Below, piece by piece: positions 17,965-25,675 of a stretch of DNA of 64,000 nucleotides (within the stretch, counting starts at the first letter, position 1; the number at the start of each line of letters is the position of its first letter). Source of the stretch: a bacterium (GTDB taxonomy: Bacteria > Sysuimicrobiota > Sysuimicrobiia > Sysuimicrobiales > Segetimicrobiaceae); NCBI GenBank assembly GCA_035308905.1, contig DATGFS010000022.1, positions 150,735 through 214,734 of the forward strand, written 5' to 3'. The position numbers and the translations under genes were made by a program. The notes under the pieces are model-generated. The model saw only the letters and a program-made list of their open reading frames with translations. It was not told the origin of the DNA and made no database searches.

Positions 17965-19743
17965 ATGACTATCATTCTCACGTGCCGGGTCCCCGAAGGC
18001 GCGATCATGCTCGCCGATAGTCGCGCAGTCTGGCAGCGCGCCACAACGCCGACAAAGCCGAGTGTTTCTCAAGACACACTTCAGAAGATACTTCCGCTCG
18101 GTCCGCGCTCCGCCATCGGCTACGCCGGCGGCGTCGGTGCTGCCGGTCTCATTATCAACGAGATTCGCAAGCGATTGCGAGCAAAGCCACGCCTGCGGAC
18201 GGTGCGGAAACTTGCCGCGGACATCCCGCGCGTAGCTAAGTACTACTACGGGGTTTACGTGAGTCGTACGGGCCACAAGCCATCCGTCGCCCTGATGCTG
18301 GGCGGTGTCACGGATTCCGGGGCAGTGCTTACGTGGTGGTTTGCCTCGCCGACGTTCGTCGGGCATGAATTAGCAAGCGGCTACAAGGTGCTGGGATCCG
18401 GAGATGTCGTCGAGTCCCGCCTTGCGGTCGTCTATCCAACGTTGGCCGGCCTCCCCGGCCTCAAGGACCGGACCGACTCGCTGCTGTGGGAACTCATGGA
18501 CGAGCTTTCACGGATCGGCGTGCCGACTGTGGGCGGACTGCCGCAAGTGGTGGCACTCACGCAGAGCGGGATTCAGCCTCTTCGCTACGGATTCATGACG
18601 GTCGACCCTCGAGGGTCCGCATCGCCAGCTCGGACTATGGAGATGGTGTCCGGACGATGGATTCAGACAGATCTAACATCCGGCGATCAAATTGCCGTCA
18701 CGGAACCTGCGGCCCTGTTGTCAGGGCCGCCCGTCCCGCGCCGGGTGCACGACTATGCTCCCGCTGTCTCCGCGCCCATACTCAAGTGGAACCTCACCCG
18801 GTTCCTCACCTGTCTCACCGTCGACCGAGATGCGGGCTCGACGGAATTCAACGGCGTCTTCACTGCACTCGCGTCAAGTGAATACCCCGCGCGCGTTACC
18901 TTCATGGTCTCGGCCCGTTTTTGGGGCCCCGTGGGTCAACGCGAGGCGACATTCGTGCTGGTTCGCGGAGATGAACGTCAGTCGCTTCTCTCGGAGACGG
19001 TCAACGTTCTATACGCGACTGAGGATGTTCAGTTGGAAAGGGTGCTGACCGCGAGCATTCAGGGGCCCGGCCCGGCGTTCTTGGAGTTCAGCATTGACGG
19101 GCACACTCTTGGGCGCCGTCCCCTGTACTTTGGCGAAATGCCGCACGAGTTCACGCAAGAGGCACCTTCTCAGAATCCCGCGACGTTGAACAGGGCGCTC
19201 CTTGAACAGCAGCGAGCTTGCGTCGACGCTGTAATAGAAGAGTCACGCGAATCCAAAGTCGTGTACTGGACGATCTGCCACAACTGCATAGCTGACGGCA
19301 CCCGCCTGCGCTTTGAGGGTGAATTGATGGTGGTTTATTGGCGCTCGTATCCCCTGCGATTTCCAGCGATGCTCGCGGGCGCCTTTTTCATGCCAGCCGG
19401 CGCGCATACGATTCGAGTCGACCTCGTAAACGCAGCGAGTCGTCAGGTAACGCCAATAACGACCGCCCACGTCACCTCTTCCTCAAGCTATGTTTTCACG
19501 ACAATTCACGGGCAGTGTGAAATCGTGATCCCGTCGCATGGACTGTACTTCCTCAACCTCTATGTGGACGATGTTCTCACCACGCCGATCGTCCTCGTGG
19601 CGGAGACCGACCAACCGGCGATTTCGTACGGTCTCCACGACGCCGATCTCGAACGCGTACGACGTGGCGAGTTCGCTGTGTTGCTGAGGGGCGCAAAACA
19701 AACTGACGTCCCTGGGAATTCGCAGATTGTCCCTCTAAGATAG
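17965..19743 (+). CDS. Proteasome-like Ntn-hydrolase fused to two DUF6941-like beta-sandwich domains
   Basis: A 592-residue protein. Its first ~200 residues look like a proteasome beta/HslV-type Ntn-hydrolase: after Met removal Thr2 would be the nucleophile (MTIILTCR), Asp18 in LADSR sits exactly at the proteasome Asp17 spacing, Lys41 in LQKILPL matches Lys33 with a short insertion, and YAGGVGAAG matches the substrate-pocket glycines. Two beta-rich domains follow (about 265-400 and 405-580), each ending with a G-x-FLEFSIDG or GLYFLNLYVDD strand, reminiscent of DUF6941 proteins. Bacterial proteasome-like proteins are normally single-domain ring subunits, so this fusion is unusual. No clear Shine-Dalgarno precedes the ATG. 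Neighbours are defence-type genes. Catalysis and the fold of the C-terminal part are inferred. Confidence 0.75.
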   Translation: MTIILTCRVPEGAIMLADSRAVWQRATTPTKPSVSQDTLQKILPLGPRSAIGYAGGVGAAGLIINEIRKRLRAKPRLRTVRKLAADIPRVAKYYYGVYVSRTGHKPSVALMLGGVTDSGAVLTWWFASPTFVGHELASGYKVLGSGDVVESRLAVVYPTLAGLPGLKDRTDSLLWELMDELSRIGVPTVGGLPQVVALTQSGIQPLRYGFMTVDPRGSASPARTMEMVSGRWIQTDLTSGDQIAVTEPAALLSGPPVPRRVHDYAPAVSAPILKWNLTRFLTCLTVDRDAGSTEFNGVFTALASSEYPARVTFMVSARFWGPVGQREATFVLVRGDERQSLLSETVNVLYATEDVQLERVLTASIQGPGPAFLEFSIDGHTLGRRPLYFGEMPHEFTQEAPSQNPATLNRALLEQQRACVDAVIEESRESKVVYWTICHNCIADGTRLRFEGELMVVYWRSYPLRFPAMLAGAFFMPAGAHTIRVDLVNAASRQVTPITTAHVTSSSSYVFTTIHGQCEIVIPSHGLYFLNLYVDDVLTTPIVLVAETDQPAISYGLHDADLERVRRGEFAVLLRGAKQTDVPGNSQIVPLR

Positions 19744-19915
19744 ACGAGCTCTCTCAATCAATCTCGTGGTCGGTCTTGAACCTGTTGAGATGGTAAGTAC
19801 TTTTCAGCAAACGCTTGATCGCCGTTCTCTCCCCTAGTGAAAAACCGTACGGGCCGGTCGCCGGCGGTGCTCGAGGTCTCGGCACGCAGAGGGGTCAAGA
19901 ATTTGTCGCTGAACT
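19744..19915 (+). other. Short intergenic stretch, nothing recognised
   Basis: The space between the Ntn-hydrolase gene and the convergent small membrane genes shows no clear ORF or terminator hairpin. Confidence 0.3.
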
Positions 19916-20194
19916 TCATTCCATTCTCACAATGAAATCATCTGCGACGGGATCAACTACGCCTTCAAACGAGGGGCGAAACACGAGCCCGATGTAGCCG
20001 AGAGCCACTGGGATTAGCCCGATGAGCGAGAGCGCGAATAGCCTAATTGGGGCGGTCAAGAACACCGTCGCGTACGCGACGACTAAACAGGCGCTCGGAA
20101 TAGTGACGAGTCGTTTTCCCGTTCCATCCAGTTCGTACCATTTCTGCGTGGGCACCCGACCCATTCGGCTCGCCTCTTCGTTTTGTGATTTCAA
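19916..20194 (-). CDS. Small membrane protein, second gene of a coupled pair
   Basis: Up to 92 residues with two hydrophobic segments (LVTIPSACLVVAYATVFLTAPIR region and LFALSLIGLIPVALGYIGLVF). The TTG start at 20194 overlaps the stop of the upstream 38-aa ORF (TTGA); an internal ATG at 20164 preceded by GAGGCG is the alternative and would give 82 residues. Function unknown. The gene lies between the Ntn-hydrolase and the SIR2 gene on the opposite strand. Confidence 0.55.
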   Translation of the reverse strand: MKSQNEEASRMGRVPTQKWYELDGTGKRLVTIPSACLVVAYATVFLTAPIRLFALSLIGLIPVALGYIGLVFRPSFEGVVDPVADDFIVRME

Positions 20195-20307
20195 GAACTA
20201 CCGCAGTTCGACTCCTCTGCGGAGGTGACGCCGGTCCGTCCCAAGAGAAACACGACAATTGAAAGCCCGAGATAGAACAGGAGCTCCCCCGCCCAGCAGG
20301 GAACCAT
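20191..20307 (-). CDS. Very short transmembrane protein (38 aa)
   Basis: Short ORF: ATG at 20307, about 7 nt after GGAGAGGG, encodes one hydrophobic helix (LLFYLGLSIVVFLLG) and a polar tail. Its stop overlaps the start of the next membrane ORF. A good ribosome site, a membrane helix and the overlap together support a real coupled pair. Function unknown; small membrane proteins near defence effectors can act as pore or anchor partners, but that is speculation. Confidence 0.5.
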   Translation of the reverse strand: MVPCWAGELLFYLGLSIVVFLLGRTGVTSAEESNCGSS

Positions 20308-20474
20308 CTTGACCCTCTCCACCCCCGGAACACCTGGGCGCAGTGAATGATGTGGAAGCGATCTACCCGGGGTTGATGAAGCGGAAAGAAACCCTTGAAT
20401 AGGTCACGCGTGCCAAAGTCTGTCTGATTCCGCTGGCGTGTCTCGTGTTGAGAACTCTCAAGAGGTGAAAGCTA

Positions 20475-21605
20475 ATGCACAAGAATCTGACCGCCCTGTT
20501 GGGAGCCGGCGCATCAGCTAGTTGTGGTTTGCCGACGATGTGGGCATTTGTAGACGAATGGTTGGACCGTAAAGACGAACAATCGCAGCTTCCGTTGGCA
20601 CACTGGATTCTCCGAGGTTGGGGCCATCCAGGGCACGCGACTCCTCAACACGATCTTGAGGGACTGCTTACGATACTCCAAGACCTGTCCGAACAAGAGC
20701 GACCGACCGGAACGTCATTTGGTATCGAACTGGGCGTTGGATCCTTACACTATCCGTGGGTGAGGGCGAGGCACTACTTGGATGAGCAGGTCGGCTTCAA
20801 GACACAGGGCCACTCTGCAGGACGTTTTCGTGAGTGGTACACATCCGATAATCCGCTCATAGACTTCGTTCTCAGCCACGAGAGCAATAAGGAGTGGACT
20901 TGGAAATACGTACCCAATGAAGCCCGCGCGATTTTCAACGATCTGAAGGAATTCATGCTTACTCGCTTGGCCACTGTTGACTCTGACCAAGCGCGTAACA
21001 TGTTCCTTGAGTTCCTTCACTTGCTCTTGGATGACGAATCAAGAGCTTACTGTTTCTCGCTGAATTACGATCTGGTCCTCGAAGATGCTCTAAACGGGTC
21101 ACAGTGGGTCCTTGAGCGCGGCTTTGATCACACTGGCAGATGGAGAGGACTAGACTTAAATGGCAGTGGAAGACCGAAACTTATCCTCGGTAAGATGCAT
21201 GGCTCCCTCGACTGGACACTTGATGAGCATCGACAACCTATCGCTACCGCGACGAAGGGGCGAGTGCCCCCGGAGACGTTAGTCGTCTACCCGGTAGCGA
21301 CGAAGCAGTGGTACAGGCAGCCGTTTTTCTCGCTCATTAGTTCCTTTTCTGACCGGTTAATGGAATCGGATGTCCTTATCATTGTCGGATGTTCCTTAAG
21401 AGACGAGGCAATCGTCAGTGTGGTGAGCGATGCATGTAACCGAAATAAGAGTCTCCGCCTCATAGTGGTTTCGCCTAGGATGAGTGATCTTGAGGTACGC
21501 CAACAACTATCTCTTGCGGCGCAAACAATTGTCCGATTAATTAATACTCGATGGTTGGGGCCCGAGACTGTCGCGGCACTCTCCGCGCAAATCGAAACGG
21601 CTTGA
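20475..21605 (+). CDS. SIR2-like domain protein, probable defence NADase
   Basis: A 376-residue protein of the SIR2-like (SIR2_2) group. The NAD-binding GAGAS sits at residues 10-14, followed by SCGLPT; Asn197 in SLNYD and His242 in KMHGSLDW are the expected catalytic pair; and the Rossmann strand SDVLIIVGCSLRDEAI lies near residues 298-313. In this group the fold usually hydrolyses NAD+ to stop infected cells (as in ThsA, DSR and SIR2-containing Argonaute systems) rather than deacetylating proteins. It lacks the zinc-binding Cys of deacetylase sirtuins. A GAGGTG site lies 8 nt before the ATG. No TIR or Argonaute partner is nearby; the next gene is an AlbA_2 protein. Confidence 0.88.
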   Translation: MHKNLTALLGAGASASCGLPTMWAFVDEWLDRKDEQSQLPLAHWILRGWGHPGHATPQHDLEGLLTILQDLSEQERPTGTSFGIELGVGSLHYPWVRARHYLDEQVGFKTQGHSAGRFREWYTSDNPLIDFVLSHESNKEWTWKYVPNEARAIFNDLKEFMLTRLATVDSDQARNMFLEFLHLLLDDESRAYCFSLNYDLVLEDALNGSQWVLERGFDHTGRWRGLDLNGSGRPKLILGKMHGSLDWTLDEHRQPIATATKGRVPPETLVVYPVATKQWYRQPFFSLISSFSDRLMESDVLIIVGCSLRDEAIVSVVSDACNRNKSLRLIVVSPRMSDLEVRQQLSLAAQTIVRLINTRWLGPETVAALSAQIETA

Positions 21606-21785
21606 CGCCGCCTGGCTAGGCGATACAAACGGCGGACGGTTTCTCAGCGGACAGCCCGGCGGGGTGCACCGTGCAACGGCCGCGTTTGGGCAAGCACGAG
21701 GCCGTCGTTGTGAAGTTCGCCTGGCTCTAGTATCGTATACGGCATCGTTCTCCGGGCGACGTCGGACCGCTGAAAGGGACAATCC

Positions 21786-22979
21786 GTGCCAGACGACCGG
21801 AACTTGGACTTATACACAAAGCCGATGGACCAGATCGAATTCGAAGATCTGGAAGCGTTCCGCCGAACGCAGCCGCGCGAAAGTCCGCGGCTAGACTTCA
21901 AGCAACCTATGGACCAGCGCGTGGTAGAAACCGTGGTCGCCATGGTCAATACTGACGGCGGCCTGATCCTCGTTGGTGTGCCGGAAGAGGTCGTGGCAGG
22001 CCAACGGACCAAGGGCATGGGATGGCCGCCGACCGGTGTGCAAGCGTCGGCAGAAGACGCGTTTATGAGCATGTGCCGGGCGGCGTACGGGGGAGACTAC
22101 CTTCCTAAGATCAAACCGCTGGCGATTCCTGACCACGCCGGCAGGTACGTCCTGTTTATTCGAATTGACAGGCACACCCGACCCCGAATTCTACGTCACG
22201 ATGAGAAAGGTGTGCTGATGCGGGTCGGAGATCAGAATATCCCTGCGACCATCGAGCAGCTCGAGGAACTCCTAATTCACAGGCCCCAGCGGGCATCAGA
22301 CCTCGAAGGTTTGTATGAGCCGCTACGTGCCGACCTTGACATGGCCTTGTCGACGGATGGTGTCATAACGTTGACTGCCGCCATGCGGTACCCAGCGCCG
22401 GCGAATGGGTTCGGCGCGCCCGAACGAGAAGCGTTGCGGAAAGCAGCAGCATGGTGCCTCGGTGCTTACCACGAACTCCGCGTGTCGTCCCGCTATCGGC
22501 AGATTGAGTTTCGCCATGGTCCGAGCAGAGATACCGCCCTGTTCTACGCGGTCGGCATGGCGGTTGTCAAAATCCGTAAGTTAGCGGCCACGGTCGCGGA
22601 GTGGGACTGGGTGCTCGGCGAAACCCTTGTCGCATTGCGGAGCCTCCGAGGCAACGACGCCGGAGCTGTCTACCCGGTTGTGCGGGAGGGAACAGTAACG
22701 CTCGCTTTGAACGGCTGGACGTCCATCGGAGTGACCGGCCTCACGCCACAACTGGAGGAGGGCAGCGCTGGGCAACGCGTCATACACGATGCGGAGGTCG
22801 ATGCTGGGATAGCGAACGCGGCGGTCGCCAGGGAATTCATGGCGCATGTACTTGATGACGCGGGCTACTCGGGATACGAGACGATGCTCGACATGGCACT
22901 CGCGAATCCCGACGCCTTCATTAGTTCATACGTCGCCGGGCGAGCGCTACTGGGACTAAGACAGCGGCCACAGCCGTAG
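21786..22979 (+). CDS. Schlafen AlbA_2 domain protein
   Basis: A 397-residue protein. The N-terminal half (about residues 15-160) has the AlbA_2/Schlafen signature: ESPRLDFKQ with an acidic-Lys pair, VVETVVAMVNTDGGLILVGV, and a later RYVLFIRIDRHTRPRILR then GVLMRVGDQN. These domains occur in bacterial regulators and defence proteins and relate to eukaryotic Schlafen RNases. The C-terminal half is of unknown fold. The GTG start follows AAAGGG. It lies 180 bp after the SIR2 gene, same strand, so the two may form a module. It is often annotated as ATP-binding, but no Walker motif is visible. Confidence 0.82.
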   Translation: MPDDRNLDLYTKPMDQIEFEDLEAFRRTQPRESPRLDFKQPMDQRVVETVVAMVNTDGGLILVGVPEEVVAGQRTKGMGWPPTGVQASAEDAFMSMCRAAYGGDYLPKIKPLAIPDHAGRYVLFIRIDRHTRPRILRHDEKGVLMRVGDQNIPATIEQLEELLIHRPQRASDLEGLYEPLRADLDMALSTDGVITLTAAMRYPAPANGFGAPEREALRKAAAWCLGAYHELRVSSRYRQIEFRHGPSRDTALFYAVGMAVVKIRKLAATVAEWDWVLGETLVALRSLRGNDAGAVYPVVREGTVTLALNGWTSIGVTGLTPQLEEGSAGQRVIHDAEVDAGIANAAVAREFMAHVLDDAGYSGYETMLDMALANPDAFISSYVAGRALLGLRQRPQP

Positions 22980-23009
22980 AACAGGAACGCGGAAAATCAT
23001 GCAGTACCG

Positions 23010-24176
23010 CTAACGGTCGAGACGACGCACGACACTTAGATCCTCGAATCGAAGTAATGCTTCTCGCCGATCGGTTCCCGTCGGTTCTGGTCTCATCTCA
23101 TCATCCTTCAATAGAAAGAGCGTGTAGTTCCGCCTGCCGGTCCGTGAACTCGTAAAGCTGACGCCTTCTAATCTGGCGTCTGCGTACCTGACCTGTGTCC
23201 TAAAGTACTCGGTCAGTACTTGGGTCGGTGCGTATTCGATGTGCTCCCGGCCATCTTGGGTGATCGGTTTGGAGATATCTGTGGCGAACGCACGCAAGAA
23301 CATCAACGCTTTCCGTTCCCAGCCATGAGTCTCGCTAAAGTAGCTCGGCACAGCCGGGACATCATGCAGATCGAGGATCCAAGCTGCACGCGTCGTCACA
23401 AACCCGCCTACTGCGTAATCGCCCGGCTCGCGGTACACTTCCGCCACCGCTGTCTCGATGTCCTCGGCCGCGTGGAACATTGGGATACCTGCCGGACTCA
23501 TCCGATTCTGCCTAGCCCTCTCGGCAGGCGGCGGCCCCAACGCCTCCTCGGTGTCATACACGGCGCCATCCGGCTGATGTCGTGCACGGTAAACCAGGGT
23601 TCCGGCAGACAGCTTCGCGATCAGCCCCACATCGATGGCGCGTTCACCGATCTGCTGGAGCAGTTTGTCGGGGGTCAGCAGTTCGGTCTCCCACCACTCC
23701 GGCTCGGGAAGGTCCGTGTGGCGGAAGAAAAATCTCCGTTGGTGCATCACAAATTCGGCAAACGATTCCCAACTCAGACGGAGTTGCTCCTGTTCCGGGA
23801 GACCGAACGGATCCTCTTCGGCCCAGAACCCCACACTTGCCGGCGTGCGATCTATCTCTTGCACAAGGGCGTCGAGGAGGCGTCCATCGCGATCGCGAGG
23901 TAACTCCAACGAGATTTCGTCACGCAGCAGCTCCTCCGTAGAGTAAGTGGTCCCCTGGTACCCGCCCTCCCCAGAGTCAAAGGGCAGCCCGGAATCTGCT
24001 GGATCCGTGTACTCCAAATGTAGATATTCGGCGATATGGTCAGCAACCACATCCAGCGACGCGGCGATAGGGACATCGCTACGCGCGCCGCAGAAATCGC
24101 ATTCGAGCGCAGCGGCCGCGCCCTCGATGAAGTTGCGTAGCTCTTCATCCCCGAAACAGTTCGGACAGACATACAT
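23010..24176 (-). CDS. HEPN/RES N-terminal domain plus RES-domain protein (NAD+-degrading toxin-like)
   Basis: A 388-residue protein. It opens with a zinc ribbon (Cys4, Cys7, Cys26, Cys29), then a HEPN/RES-type N-terminal helical domain, then a RES domain from about residue 190: LVYRARHQ (Arg197/Arg199), NRMSPAGIPMFHAAEDIETAVAE (Arg225, Ser227, Glu241/Glu246). RES toxins degrade NAD+ (a phosphorolytic or hydrolytic reaction at an ART-like site). Classical RES toxins are ~150-200 aa and paired with a Xre antitoxin; here no Xre gene is next to it, and the extra N-terminal domains may provide control or sensing. A second NAD+-targeting enzyme besides SIR2 in the same island. Confidence 0.85.
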   Translation of the reverse strand: MYVCPNCFGDEELRNFIEGAAAALECDFCGARSDVPIAASLDVVADHIAEYLHLEYTDPADSGLPFDSGEGGYQGTTYSTEELLRDEISLELPRDRDGRLLDALVQEIDRTPASVGFWAEEDPFGLPEQEQLRLSWESFAEFVMHQRRFFFRHTDLPEPEWWETELLTPDKLLQQIGERAIDVGLIAKLSAGTLVYRARHQPDGAVYDTEEALGPPPAERARQNRMSPAGIPMFHAAEDIETAVAEVYREPGDYAVGGFVTTRAAWILDLHDVPAVPSYFSETHGWERKALMFLRAFATDISKPITQDGREHIEYAPTQVLTEYFRTQVRYADARLEGVSFTSSRTGRRNYTLFLLKDDEMRPEPTGTDRREALLRFEDLSVVRRLDR

Positions 24177-24447
24177 GGCAAGGGGATTTGCGTTCTCCTT
24201 TGCAAGGTGAAAGCCCTGGGCACTATCGTCGGGTGTAATAAAGGACCATGCGGACTCGAACCGCCGCGATCAGGCGCGCCACGGAATGGGGGCTCGCGAT
24301 TGACGCCGCATGCCGTCAACTCCGCAGCCGATCCTGCGGCCTTGCAGCGTAGGACCAACGGGACGCCGGGCGCCAGAGATCGACTGCTTGCGTGCCGGGC
24401 TTAGAATGAGGCTGTGAACGGCGCGTACCACCAAATGGAGACCGCGA

Positions 24448-25482
24448 ATGGTTAGAGACCTTCCTACCGACGATGAGTGCTTGGATCAAATTTACTCTTG
24501 CTCTAAGGACGACTTATATATAGCTGAAACCTGGGGATTGCACCAGGCGAGTCTGCCGAATCTCGAGGCCGAATTCCGTGAGCTGGTAGAAGCTGGCATC
24601 TTAGAATCTGACAAGTTCGAAGACTTTAGGGTGATTGCCGAGGAGACCGGAGCACTCGATAAAGCGTTTCGTGGACGGTTTGTCCAGTTTTTGAAGGACA
24701 AGACCCTGTCCTTCACTGGAGACGACCGAAATCGACTCCGTGGCATACCCGTGGGATTACTGCCAAGTTGGGAATTAAATGCCTGCGCGATTCAAACCCC
24801 GAGAGGCGGAGTGGTTATCATCTTGAACCAAGGTATCATCCGTCACGTCACTCTCATTTACCGCTGCGCCCTCGCGTTTATGACTTGGAAGGACGAGGAA
24901 CCGTTTTGCCGTGATGCCCCACAGCAGGCTTACGGTGGAGCGCTGATCGGGCTAGCGCAATACGCGGTTACCGGCGATTTCTCTCATGTGTTGCACCATA
25001 GGGCGGGGCTCGTGTTCCCAAGCCTCAAGAGTTATGAAAACAGCACAATCTTGTTTAGTCTTCTCATGGAGATCTTCATTCTGCTCCATGAGTACGGACA
25101 TGTTGTGAAGGACCACCTCTCGCCTGACAAGGTGTCTCCGGCGTTTGCTGGCAAGTTGCCGAATATGCACCAATACACGAAGTCCCAGCGGCAAGAGTTC
25201 GAGGCCGATCAGTATGCCATTGATAGGCTTTCATCCAAGGTTGTCGGACGAGTGCAACCGCACGATCTCGCCTTTGCACCGGGTCTTGTATTGAAATTTC
25301 TGGAACTTTGCGAATGCGTGGCGCAACGCCTCAATGCACCCCTGCCGAAAACTCATCCTCCGGCTGGGGCACGATGGGAACGTATCAAAATGCTCACAGG
25401 TCTTCCCAACGCCAAAGGCTCTTTTGTGCTTAGGTTGGAACCGGCTTTCGATATCTTGATACGAAGCTTACAGCGAGCATAG
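24448..25482 (+). CDS. HExxH (gluzincin-like) metalloprotease domain protein
   Basis: A 344-residue protein. HEYGH at residues 214-218, preceded by the hydrophobic LLMEIFILL, and EFEADQYA at 250-257 supplying the third zinc ligand, match M48/M78-type gluzincins; THPPAGARWERI near the C-terminus is also M48-like. The N-terminal ~110 residues are unrecognised and there is no signal peptide, so it is probably cytosolic. GGAGA lies 7 nt before the ATG. Proteases of this sort can activate or inactivate partner proteins in defence islands; the substrate is unknown. Confidence 0.78.
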   Translation: MVRDLPTDDECLDQIYSCSKDDLYIAETWGLHQASLPNLEAEFRELVEAGILESDKFEDFRVIAEETGALDKAFRGRFVQFLKDKTLSFTGDDRNRLRGIPVGLLPSWELNACAIQTPRGGVVIILNQGIIRHVTLIYRCALAFMTWKDEEPFCRDAPQQAYGGALIGLAQYAVTGDFSHVLHHRAGLVFPSLKSYENSTILFSLLMEIFILLHEYGHVVKDHLSPDKVSPAFAGKLPNMHQYTKSQRQEFEADQYAIDRLSSKVVGRVQPHDLAFAPGLVLKFLELCECVAQRLNAPLPKTHPPAGARWERIKMLTGLPNAKGSFVLRLEPAFDILIRSLQRA

Positions 25483-25675
25483 GTGAACCCAGCGACAAGA
25501 ACTGACTTCGCTAATAGCTAAATCGATCGTGATAAATCGATGTGCCAACGTCCCCGATGTTTCTCCGGTTGCGCGAAATGCATCACAATTTTGCGGGACT
25601 GTGCCAGTATCTCGGCGCTAATCGTTGGAGACCGGATTCCGGCATCAGGAATTGTGGGGGCCGCCGCAGCTTGTC

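Noticed and set aside
20475..21605. Thoeris ThsA
   Set aside because: No TIR-domain ThsB gene and no SLOG domain next to the SIR2 domain are seen.
24210..24280. Possible tRNA T-arm (GCGG-TTCGAGT-CCGC on the minus strand)
   Set aside because: Only a 4-bp stem and loop match; no acceptor pairing or anticodon arm was found.
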